This document shows positions 1 to 6,144 of a stretch of DNA of 41,818 nucleotides, piece after piece (the stretch's first letter is position 1; each line of letters begins with the position of its first letter). Origin of the DNA: Flavonifractor plautii ATCC 29863 (GTDB lineage Bacteria; Bacillota; Clostridia; Oscillospirales; Oscillospiraceae); contig NZ_JH417853.1 of assembly GCF_000239295.1 (NCBI RefSeq), positions 5,765 to 47,582 of the forward strand, read 5' to 3'. The translations under genes were made by a program, and so were the position numbers. Below the pieces are notes generated by a model. It was not told the DNA's origin, ran no database searches, and was given only the letters and a program-made list of their open reading frames with translations.

Positions 1-21
1 GCCGGCGGAACTTCCGCCGGC
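1..21 (-). terminator. Hairpin downstream of the aminotransferase gene
   Basis: A 10-base inverted repeat (GCCGGCGGAA and its complement, one base apart) lies 27 bases beyond the stop of the minus-strand aminotransferase gene. It would fold as an 8-pair GC stem with a 5-base loop. The following T-tract, if present, is outside the window, so the terminator call rests on the stem and its position only. Confidence 0.5.
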
Positions 22-48
22 GGGCTCTGCTTTGCTGTGGGAGAGGGC

Positions 49-1293
49 TCAGGGGGCTTTGTAGTCGGGGGCGCGTCCGATCTCCTGGATGAGCTCCTTC
101 ATAGCCGCCGCCATGGCGTCGATGTCGGCGTGGTTGTTGAAGTACTGGCAGGAGATGCGGAAGCCGCCCACGTAGTCGGTGAAGCGCTGGGCAATAAAAA
201 TCTTGCGGGCGTGGAGCTGCTTGAGTACCCAGCGGTCCACATCCAGATCGTCATAGAGGCGGGCAATGACGATGCCGCCCCGCCGGCCCGGGTCGCGGTG
301 GGTGATGATGGTGGCGCCGATGGCCTCCAATTGATCCATGCAGTAGGCGCTGAGCGCCCAGATGTGTTCCTGGATGTTCTCGATGCCGATCTCGTTGACC
401 AGGCCCAGGCTCTCCCCCAGGGCAATGGCGCCGGTGTAGTTGGAGGTGCCGCCGATTTCGTACTTGCGGGCGGTCTCCGGGAAGGTCCAGTCGTGGACGG
501 AGGGAGCGGCGGGATTCTCCCAGTAGGCGCCCCAGCCGCCTTCGGGAACGGTGGTGTTCAGGTAGCCGGCATAGCTCTGCTTGATCTTGGACAGGGAGTT
601 CTTGTTGACATAGAGCACGCCGGTGCCGTAGGGGCTGTTCAGCCACTTGTGGCCGCCGGCCACCAGTAGATCAAAGTGGCACTGCTTGGTGTCAATCTTG
701 GTGACGCCCAACTGCTGCACCGCGTCCACCACCAGGAAGATCCCCTTTTCCTGGCAGAAATCACCGATGGCCTTCATGTCGCTGGCCCAGCCGTTGCACC
801 ACTCCAGGGTGGACATGACGATGATGCGGGTCCTCTCATCGGCCAGGGCGGCGAAGTCGTCCACCGTGAAGCGGTTGTCCTTGGTCTTGCATACCCGGAT
901 CTCGATCTTCTTCTCCCGGCGCATCACACACCAGGGCAGGGCCACCTGAATGAACTCCAGATTGGTGGTGATGATGTTGTCGCCGTCGGCCAGCTCAATG
1001 CCGCGGGCGGCGATGTTCAGCCCGTGGGAGGTGCTCTCCACCAGGGCGATCTCCTCCGGGTCGGCGTTGAGCAGCTTGGCGGCTTCGTCGTATGCCTTGC
1101 CGCGCAGGGAGTCCATGGCGATGTGGTGGGCGCTGGAGTTCTCTTCCTCCTGGGTGGCGGTCATGTCGGCGAAGGCCTTCACCGCCCGCACCGTGCGCTG
1201 GGGGGCGAAGCTGACGCAGGCCGCGTCGAGAAAGACCATCTGCTCCAGAACGGGCCACTCCTGCTTGCGGATCGCTTCAAAATCGACGGACAT
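49..1293 (-). CDS. Class-V PLP-dependent aminotransferase (cysteine desulfurase / isopenicillin-N epimerase-like)
   Basis: A 414-residue fold-type I PLP enzyme. The internal-aldimine lysine is Lys216 in AGGHKWLNSPYGTGVLYV, and the cofactor-binding Asp190 with Gln193/194 is in VVDAVQQLG. The N-terminal FLDAACVSFAP stretch and the ESTSHGLNIAARG loop are typical of the class-V family. I do not see the mobile-loop catalytic cysteine of true NifS/SufS desulfurases, so the reaction (transamination, epimerisation or C-S lyase) is open. The ATG at 1293 follows a strong AGGAGGT ribosome site 7 bases upstream. It is divergent from the Crp/Fnr gene across 156 bases that hold palindromes, which suggests that the regulator may control it (inference). 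Family assignment is firm, substrate unknown. Confidence 0.85.
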   Translation of the reverse strand: MSVDFEAIRKQEWPVLEQMVFLDAACVSFAPQRTVRAVKAFADMTATQEEENSSAHHIAMDSLRGKAYDEAAKLLNADPEEIALVESTSHGLNIAARGIELADGDNIITTNLEFIQVALPWCVMRREKKIEIRVCKTKDNRFTVDDFAALADERTRIIVMSTLEWCNGWASDMKAIGDFCQEKGIFLVVDAVQQLGVTKIDTKQCHFDLLVAGGHKWLNSPYGTGVLYVNKNSLSKIKQSYAGYLNTTVPEGGWGAYWENPAAPSVHDWTFPETARKYEIGGTSNYTGAIALGESLGLVNEIGIENIQEHIWALSAYCMDQLEAIGATIITHRDPGRRGGIVIARLYDDLDVDRWVLKQLHARKIFIAQRFTDYVGGFRISCQYFNNHADIDAMAAAMKELIQEIGRAPDYKAP

Positions 1294-1350
1294 AAGTACT
1301 ACCTCCTATATTTTTGTGGGTGATGGCTGGGTTGTATTCCTCTGGTTTTC

Positions 1351-1364
1351 CTTCACTGGTGAAG
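1351..1364. promoter_or_regulatory. Palindrome CTTCAC-TG-GTGAAG, candidate operator
   Basis: Perfect 6-2-6 inverted repeat in the middle of the divergent spacer between the aminotransferase and Crp/Fnr genes. The size and symmetry fit a dimeric helix-turn-helix operator. Binding by the adjacent Crp/Fnr protein is an inference. It does not match the E. coli FNR (TTGAT-N4-ATCAA) or CRP consensus. Confidence 0.4.
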
Positions 1365-1382
1365 CAACATCCCTCCAATCGA

Positions 1383-1424
1383 CTGACTTTTTGAGATCAA
1401 ACGCTATAATGGTAAAAAATTACC
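1383..1424 (+). promoter_or_regulatory. Promoter of the Crp/Fnr gene with palindrome over the start site
   Basis: CTGACT (1383-1388), a 16-base spacer and a perfect TATAAT (1405-1410) form a SigA-type promoter reading into the Crp/Fnr gene. Immediately downstream GGTAA-AAAA-TTACC (1411-1424) is a perfect 5-4-5 inverted repeat covering the expected transcription start. A repressor bound there would block initiation, so autoregulation is plausible (inference). Confidence 0.55.
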
Positions 1425-1449
1425 AATTATGGAGTTGGGAAAACAGATT

Positions 1450-2142
1450 ATGACAGAGACCGGTATTCTGACGGATGCCTCACCCTGGATCAGCGTCGAG
1501 CCGGCGGCATGGCGCCCGCTGACCGAGGGGAGAACGCCGCGCCTGTTCCGAAAAAAGACCTTTCTCTACACTCAGGGGCAGCCGGCGGAGCATTTTTACA
1601 TCATTCAGCGGGGGCGGGCCTGCATCTCTACCTCACGGGCGGACGGCCACGAGAAACAGCTCTACATCGCGGAGCGGGGCGCCCTGTGCGGGGAGAGCGC
1701 CTGTCTGCAGCGGCATCCCCACGCGTCGGCGGCCCTGGCGATTGTGGACACCTGGGCCTATGCCGTCCCCCGGCTGGCCATGCTGGGGGCGCTGCGGGAG
1801 GACTGGGCGCTGAATCAGCGGTTCCTGGAGCTCTGCTTTCGGAAAAACACGGTGCTGCTCGGTCAGGTGCGGGAGCTCTCCTTTGATCAGGCGGAGCGGC
1901 GCATTGCCCGGACCCTCCTCAATCTGGCGGCCCAGTATGGGCGGCCCTGCCCGGAGGGGGTGCGCATCTCCATCCGCTTTACCCACCAGGATGTGGCCGG
2001 TATCATCAATACAAGCCGCATCACCACCAACAAGGTGATGAAGCGCATGGAGGAGGAGGGGATACTCCTCAAACGGGAGGGCCGCTACATCCTGCGGGCC
2101 CTTCCTGCCTTGGAGCGGCTGGCGCGGGGAGAGGGTCAGTAG
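1450..2142 (+). CDS. Crp/Fnr-family transcriptional regulator
   Basis: About 230 residues with an N-terminal cyclic-nucleotide-binding-type beta barrel (FRKKTFLYTQGQPAEHFYIIQRGRA) and a C-terminal winged helix (FTHQDVAGIINTSRITTNKVMKRMEEEGIL; recognition helix around TSRITTNKV). No cysteine cluster like that of oxygen-sensing FNR is evident, so the ligand is unknown. An earlier in-frame ATG at 1429 has no ribosome site; the ATG at 1450 has GGGA 9 bases upstream and is preferred. It has its own TATAAT promoter. Its stop overlaps the 3' end of the convergent antiporter gene by 7 bases. Likely targets are itself and the divergent aminotransferase (inference). Confidence 0.85.
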   Translation: MTETGILTDASPWISVEPAAWRPLTEGRTPRLFRKKTFLYTQGQPAEHFYIIQRGRACISTSRADGHEKQLYIAERGALCGESACLQRHPHASAALAIVDTWAYAVPRLAMLGALREDWALNQRFLELCFRKNTVLLGQVRELSFDQAERRIARTLLNLAAQYGRPCPEGVRISIRFTHQDVAGIINTSRITTNKVMKRMEEEGILLKREGRYILRALPALERLARGEGQ

Positions 2143-3560
2143 CGCACAGCCCTTTCGCTCTCCCGGAAGGCGCGGCTGTCTGGCAGGAGGGTGCGCCCGT
2201 AGCCGGAGACGATGGCGAAGATAGTCATAACCAGCAAAAGAATGGGATAGAACTGGTGGGTGACGATCTCCAGTGTGGAGACGGGAACCGCGCCGGGCAG
2301 GTCGACGGCTGTCATCATGGCGGCGCACACCACCGGCACCATATAGGGCATCAGGTAGTTGAGGGTGCCGCCGGAGCAGATGAGGAGGTTGGCGGTGCGG
2401 TAGCCGTGGAGCTGATACTCCTCCCCCAGCCGCTTGGCCAGGGGACCGGTGCCCACGATGGCCGCGGTGTTCAGGCCGGTGGCCACGTTGAGCAGGATAC
2501 AGATGGCGACGATGGCGCCCTCGGCGGAGCGGGGACCGACAATGAAGCGGTCCATGGACTGGATCATCATATCAATGCAGCCGCCCTTTTCCAGCAGGTG
2601 GATCTGGGCGAACAGCAGCATAACCAGCAGAATGGTGGGGACCGCGCCCTCGATGCCCTCCATGATGAGGCCGCCTGCGCTCAGGGGTTCCGGGACGGAA
2701 ATGATGTCGCTGAAGGTGATGGTGCCGGTGACCAGTCCCAGGAGTACGCCGGTGACGATGCCATAGCTCAGCGCCTCCAGCAGGTGGCGCTGGAGCAGGC
2801 AGAAGACCACCACCACCACAGGCACCAGCAGGAACAGCAGGGCCGTAGGCCGGACCGCGGCACTCTGGACGGCGGAGAGATCCGCGGCCTCACCGCGGGA
2901 GCCAAGCGCCAGATAGAGGATCAGCGTCAACGCCGCGGCCGGCAGGACATATTTCAGGCGGCTGCGGAAAACGCCGCCCAGGTCCACCTTCTGAGAGGAG
3001 GAGGCCGCAATCAGAGTGTCCGACACCGGGGAGACGTTGTCGCCGAAGGCCGCTCCCGATACGATGGCGCCGATCATCAGCGCCGGCGTGGCCCCGACCA
3101 GATAGCCGATGGGGTAAAGAATGGGGCCGACCACGAAGATGGTGCCCACCGAGGTCCCGGTGGAGAAGGCGATCAGGCAGGTGAGCAGAAAAGAGGCGGC
3201 CACGAACTTGTTGCCCAGGAAGTTGAGCTCAATGAGATAGTGGGCCAGGGTGTCCACCAGGCCGCTGGTCTCAATGAGCTGCCCGCAGATTCCGGCCAGT
3301 AGAACCGCCATGATCAGGATGCCCCCCACCTTGTTGGTGGCACCCTCGATAATGGCCTCGCAGTAGGCCGTCTTGTCCTTGGCCAGGAACAGGCAGACGA
3401 TCATGGGGAGGAGAAAGACCACCCAGTATTCCGGTACGTCCGCCTGCTTGACCGCGATGTAAATTAGCCCCACGATGGCCAGCAGGATGGGCGCGAAGGC
3501 CACCCACTTTCCGCCGTAGTAGGTGATGTGCGCTTCCGGTGCGGCTTGTGTTTGATCCAT
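2136..3560 (-). CDS. nhaC: Na+/H+ antiporter, NhaC family
   Basis: A 474-residue polytopic membrane protein with about a dozen hydrophobic segments. Residues around FSTGTSVGTIFVVGPILYPI and GAAFGDNVSPVSDTLIAASS match the NhaC/ion-transporter signature (the second corresponds to the GDxxSPLSDTT motif). NhaC proteins exchange sodium for protons; some homologues move organic acids or amino acids instead, so the substrate is not certain. The ATG at 3560 has AAAAGGGGG about 6 bases upstream. The gene is convergent with the Crp/Fnr gene and is transcribed away from mraZ. A perfect 14-base palindrome in its leader (3601-3614) is a candidate control site. Confidence 0.85.
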   Translation of the reverse strand: MDQTQAAPEAHITYYGGKWVAFAPILLAIVGLIYIAVKQADVPEYWVVFLLPMIVCLFLAKDKTAYCEAIIEGATNKVGGILIMAVLLAGICGQLIETSGLVDTLAHYLIELNFLGNKFVAASFLLTCLIAFSTGTSVGTIFVVGPILYPIGYLVGATPALMIGAIVSGAAFGDNVSPVSDTLIAASSSQKVDLGGVFRSRLKYVLPAAALTLILYLALGSRGEAADLSAVQSAAVRPTALLFLLVPVVVVVFCLLQRHLLEALSYGIVTGVLLGLVTGTITFSDIISVPEPLSAGGLIMEGIEGAVPTILLVMLLFAQIHLLEKGGCIDMMIQSMDRFIVGPRSAEGAIVAICILLNVATGLNTAAIVGTGPLAKRLGEEYQLHGYRTANLLICSGGTLNYLMPYMVPVVCAAMMTAVDLPGAVPVSTLEIVTHQFYPILLLVMTIFAIVSGYGRTLLPDSRAFRESERAVRY

Positions 3561-3600
3561 AGGTACCCCCTTTTCAGCACGGATGTGTTCAATTTTGTGG

Positions 3601-3614
3601 AACAGATATCTGTT
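3601..3614. promoter_or_regulatory. Perfect 14-bp palindrome in the nhaC leader
   Basis: AACAGATATCTGTT is a perfect palindrome 41 bases upstream of the nhaC ATG. A TATACT-like -10 element for the minus strand lies just upstream (plus-strand AGTATA, 3624-3629), so the palindrome sits where a repressor would block nhaC transcription. No good -35 element is visible. The cognate regulator is unknown. Confidence 0.4.
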
Positions 3615-3778
3615 GTGGTTAAAAGTATACCTGCATTTTCCATAAATACTATTAAATGCTTTACAAAAGAGGTGGTGTTTTTGGGAGAATATACCCGAAT
3701 CCCGAACCGCGTGCGCGGCGGGACTGCACCGTTTTTTTGTTTACGTAATACCGCAAAATATAGGACTTTTTTGCCGCC

Positions 3779-3803
3779 AAACCGCAAGGGATGGCGGTTT
3801 TTT
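3779..3803 (+). terminator. Orphan intrinsic terminator between nhaC and mraZ
   Basis: AAACCGC (3779-3785) pairs with GCGGTTT (3794-3800) and runs into TTTTTT, which is an intrinsic terminator reading on the + strand. No plus-strand gene precedes it: the 450 bases between nhaC and mraZ (3561-4010) are AT-rich and non-coding. It may end a short non-coding RNA or insulate the dcw promoter. Apart from this, the nhaC palindrome and the mraZ promoter with its boxes, I see nothing else in this spacer. Confidence 0.5.
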
Positions 3804-3911
3804 GATACCATTTGTAACGAAATGCAATCGAACATATGTTTTTAGTGCCGAAAAGCAGGGGTTTCAGTGGAAAAATCGGCATTTTTCCCGTTAAAAAAGA
3901 AGAAAAAACTG

Positions 3912-3940
3912 TTGCAATTCTGTAACAGAACATTTATACT
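3912..3940 (+). promoter_or_regulatory. dcw cluster promoter (P-mraZ)
   Basis: TTGCAA (3912-3917), exactly 17 bases, then TATACT (3935-3940). This is a strong SigA-type promoter placed 70 bases before mraZ, and it should drive the dcw operon. The MraZ-type repeats begin 7 bases downstream of the -10, over the expected start site. Confidence 0.75.
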
Positions 3941-3947
3941 AGAGAAG

Positions 3948-4004
3948 AAAGTGGGGCGAAGTGGAGCAAATCACCGCTCTTAAGCAGTAAAGTGGGGGGA
4001 AGTG
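3948..4004 (+). promoter_or_regulatory. Two pairs of MraZ-binding boxes
   Basis: AAAGTG (3948) and GAAGTG (3958) are 10 bases apart; a second pair, AAAGTG (3989) and GAAGTG (3999), is also 10 bases apart, 41 bases after the first pair. Three of the four continue as GTGGNG. This matches the known MraZ operator pattern of short GTGGG- or AAAGTG-type direct repeats with a 10-base period, and places two dimer-like sites about four helical turns apart. The first pair covers the start of transcription and the second covers the mraZ ribosome site, so autoregulation of the dcw operon by MraZ is expected. Confidence 0.65.
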
Positions 4005-4010
4005 AGCAGC

Positions 4011-4427
4011 ATGACCGGCACCTATGAGCACAGCATTGATGCCAAGGGCCGTCTGTTCATTCCCGCAAAGCTCCGGGAGGAGCTGGGTGTCACCTTCTAT
4101 CTGGCGATGGGTGTAGACGCCTGCCTGGCCATCTATCCCCAGTCTACCTGGGACCGGTTTACAGAAAAATTTTCCTCCCTGCCTATGAGTCAATCCAAGG
4201 CCATGCGCCCCCTATTCGCCAACGCGGCCAAGTGTGAACTGGACAGCCAGGGCCGTATCGTCATTCCCCAGAAGTTGCGCAGGTATGCCGGTCTGGACAA
4301 GGACGTGGTGATCCTGGGTGTCAACGACCGGGCGGAGATCTGGAGCGCGGACGCATGGCAGGCCCAGGAGGAGGAAGAGATGACGCCGGAGAAGATGTCG
4401 GCCTGTATGGAGGCGCTTGGATTCTGA
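4011..4427 (+). CDS. mraZ: Transcriptional regulator MraZ
   Basis: 138 residues, the usual MraZ length, with two SpoVT/AbrB-like swapped-hairpin domains: GTYEHSIDAKGRLFIPAKLREEL near the N-terminus and CELDSQGRIVIPQKLRRYAGL in the second half. MraZ is a DNA-binding ring-forming regulator of its own operon and stands first in dcw clusters. The upstream in-frame GTG at 4002 is one base from the GGGGGGA ribosome site and is too close; the ATG at 4011 is 10 bases from it and gives the standard N-terminus. The gene starts the operon and is followed by rsmH with a 1-base gap. Confidence 0.93.
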   Translation: MTGTYEHSIDAKGRLFIPAKLREELGVTFYLAMGVDACLAIYPQSTWDRFTEKFSSLPMSQSKAMRPLFANAAKCELDSQGRIVIPQKLRRYAGLDKDVVILGVNDRAEIWSADAWQAQEEEEMTPEKMSACMEALGF

Positions 4428-4428
4428 T

Positions 4429-5370
4429 ATGAGTGAGCAGGTATTTTCCCACAAGCCGGTGCTGCTGGACGAGTGCATTGAGGCCCTGGCCATCCGGCCG
4501 GAGGGCGTGTATCTGGACGGCACTCTGGGCCGGGCGGGCCACAGCCGGGAGATTGTCCGGCGGCTGACCACCGGGCGGCTCATCTGCGTGGACCGGGATC
4601 AGGCGGCTCTGGACGCGGCGGAGGAGCGGCTGGCGCCGTGGCGGGAGCGGGTCACCCTGGTACACAGCAATTTCTGTGCGCTGGACGCCATCCTGGACGG
4701 GCTGGGCCTGGACGGGGTGGACGGCATGCTCTTTGATCTGGGGGTGTCCTCCCCCCAGTTGGACGACGCATCCCGGGGCTTTTCCTATAGGACGGACGCC
4801 CCCCTGGACATGCGCATGGATCAGACCGACACCCTGACGGCCCGGGCGGTGGTCAACGAGTGGCCCCAGGAGGAGCTGCGGCGCATCCTCTGGCAATATG
4901 GGGAGGAGCGGTACGCCCCCGCCGTCGCGGGAGCCATCGTCCGGGCCAGGGACAAGCGCCCCATTGAGACCACGCTGGAGCTGGTGGAGGTCGTCAAGGG
5001 GGCCATGCCCCCTGCGGCCCTGCGGGAGAAACAGCACCCGGCCAAGCGGACCTTCCAGGCCATCCGCATCGCCGTCAACGACGAGCTGGGCTCGGTGGAC
5101 CGGATGGTGCGGGAGGCGGTGCCCCGGCTGAACCCCGGTGGGCGGCTGGCGGTGATCTCCTTCCACTCGCTGGAGGACCGTATCGTGAAAAATGCCCTGG
5201 CGGCTTTCGCCAAGGGGTGTACCTGTCCGCCGGATTTTCCCGTCTGTGTGTGCGGGAAGAAGCCCCAGGTGAAGCTGGTCAACAAAAAGCCCATTGTCTC
5301 CGGAGCGGCAGAGCTGGAGGAGAACCCCCGGGCCCGCAGCGCCAAGCTCCGGGTAGCGGAAAAACGGTAG
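4429..5370 (+). CDS. rsmH: 16S rRNA (cytosine(1402)-N(4))-methyltransferase RsmH (MraW)
   Basis: About 313 residues, the normal family length. HKPVLLDECIEAL near the start, the SAM-binding YLDGTLGRAGHSREIV, FDLGVSSPQLDDASRGFS, and the C-terminal LAVISFHSLEDRIVK are all RsmH hallmarks. The enzyme N4-methylates C1402 of 16S rRNA in the ribosomal P site. The open frame extends to a TTG at 4417 inside mraZ; the ATG at 4429, just after the mraZ stop, gives the expected N-terminus. Its order mraZ-rsmH-ftsL is the standard Bacillota dcw arrangement. Confidence 0.95.
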   Translation: MSEQVFSHKPVLLDECIEALAIRPEGVYLDGTLGRAGHSREIVRRLTTGRLICVDRDQAALDAAEERLAPWRERVTLVHSNFCALDAILDGLGLDGVDGMLFDLGVSSPQLDDASRGFSYRTDAPLDMRMDQTDTLTARAVVNEWPQEELRRILWQYGEERYAPAVAGAIVRARDKRPIETTLELVEVVKGAMPPAALREKQHPAKRTFQAIRIAVNDELGSVDRMVREAVPRLNPGGRLAVISFHSLEDRIVKNALAAFAKGCTCPPDFPVCVCGKKPQVKLVNKKPIVSGAAELEENPRARSAKLRVAEKR

Positions 5371-5410
5371 AAGCACGGAATTTACCAAAGAGATTGGAGT
5401 GGACGGACTC

Positions 5411-5965
5411 ATGGCAACTGCCGTCAAGCGCAGAAGCAGATACACGAATTACAGCCGCGTACCCTATGACGCGTATGATGGCTCCGCGGCGCGGCAGCTC
5501 CAGCGGGAGGAGGTTCTTCGGCCCAGGCCCATGGTTCGGCCGCGGGAGCGGGCGGTGGTCCGGCCCCGGGTGCGGGTACGGGAGGCGGGACTGGTTTCCC
5601 CCTTCGCTGTGGTGGGATTTCTGGCGGTGGGCGTGTTTGCCGTGCTGCTGCTGTTCAGCTATGTGCAGTTGACCACCATCTCCCAGCAGGTGGTGGAGCT
5701 GCGCAGTGAGATGACTGCTCTCCAGTCGGAGGAGGCCAAGCTGCGCACCGCGTATGAGCTGTCTTATGATCTGAGCAGCATTGAGGAGACCATGACAGCC
5801 AGCGGCGCCATGGTCCGGCCGCAGAACGGGCAGGTGGTGTATGTGGACCTGTCCGAGCCGGACACCGTGACCTTTTTCAACCAGGACGAGGCGGTCGCTG
5901 GACTGGACGGCATGTTTGAGAGTGTAAAGTCCATTGCCTCCGAGATTGTGGCATATTTCCAGTGA
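5411..5965 (+). CDS. ftsL: Cell division protein FtsL-like
   Basis: About 184 residues, with a long basic, Arg-rich cytoplasmic tail (residues 1-60), one membrane segment (about 64-86) and an extracellular heptad-like helix (about 88-115, TTISQQVVELRSEMTALQSEEAKL). That topology, and the position between rsmH and the PBP gene, identify a FtsL-type divisome protein that pairs with DivIC/DivIB and regulates FtsW and the PBP. Sequence conservation in FtsL is low, so the call is mainly topology and synteny. The open frame has a GTG at 5399, but the ATG at 5411 sits 11 bases after GGAG. The 70 residues beyond the coiled coil are longer than in Bacillus FtsL. Confidence 0.8.
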   Translation: MATAVKRRSRYTNYSRVPYDAYDGSAARQLQREEVLRPRPMVRPRERAVVRPRVRVREAGLVSPFAVVGFLAVGVFAVLLLFSYVQLTTISQQVVELRSEMTALQSEEAKLRTAYELSYDLSSIEETMTASGAMVRPQNGQVVYVDLSEPDTVTFFNQDEAVAGLDGMFESVKSIASEIVAYFQ

Positions 5966-6043
5966 GTACGGCCATATAGTGATCTGCAGACCCCAGAGAA
6001 ACAGACGGGCTGCCCCGGGCGGCCCTTGAAGAGAACGAGCAGA

Positions 6044-6077
6044 GAGGGCGTAAGAAAAGCAATTTTCTTACGCCCTC
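6044..6077. other. Perfect 15-bp stem-loop with GCAA tetraloop between ftsL and spoVD
   Basis: Arms 6044-6058 and 6063-6077 are perfectly complementary and are closed by GCAA, a GNRA-type tetraloop. No T-tract follows on either strand, so this is not a standard intrinsic terminator. It lies 78 bases after ftsL and 68 before the PBP gene. In RNA it would be a very stable hairpin, a candidate for an RNase processing or stabilising element, or an attenuator that lowers read-through from ftsL into the PBP gene. Confidence 0.7.
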
Positions 6078-6144
6078 CTGCGATATATCACCCAATCCCG
6101 CGGGAGAGCGGCAGACGAGATTTCTTGAGTGAGGTGAGCCAGCC

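Noticed and set aside
1391-1400. TTGAGATCAA as an FNR site
   Set aside because: FNR boxes are TTGAT-N4-ATCAA; here the half-sites are only 2 bases apart and the centre does not fit.
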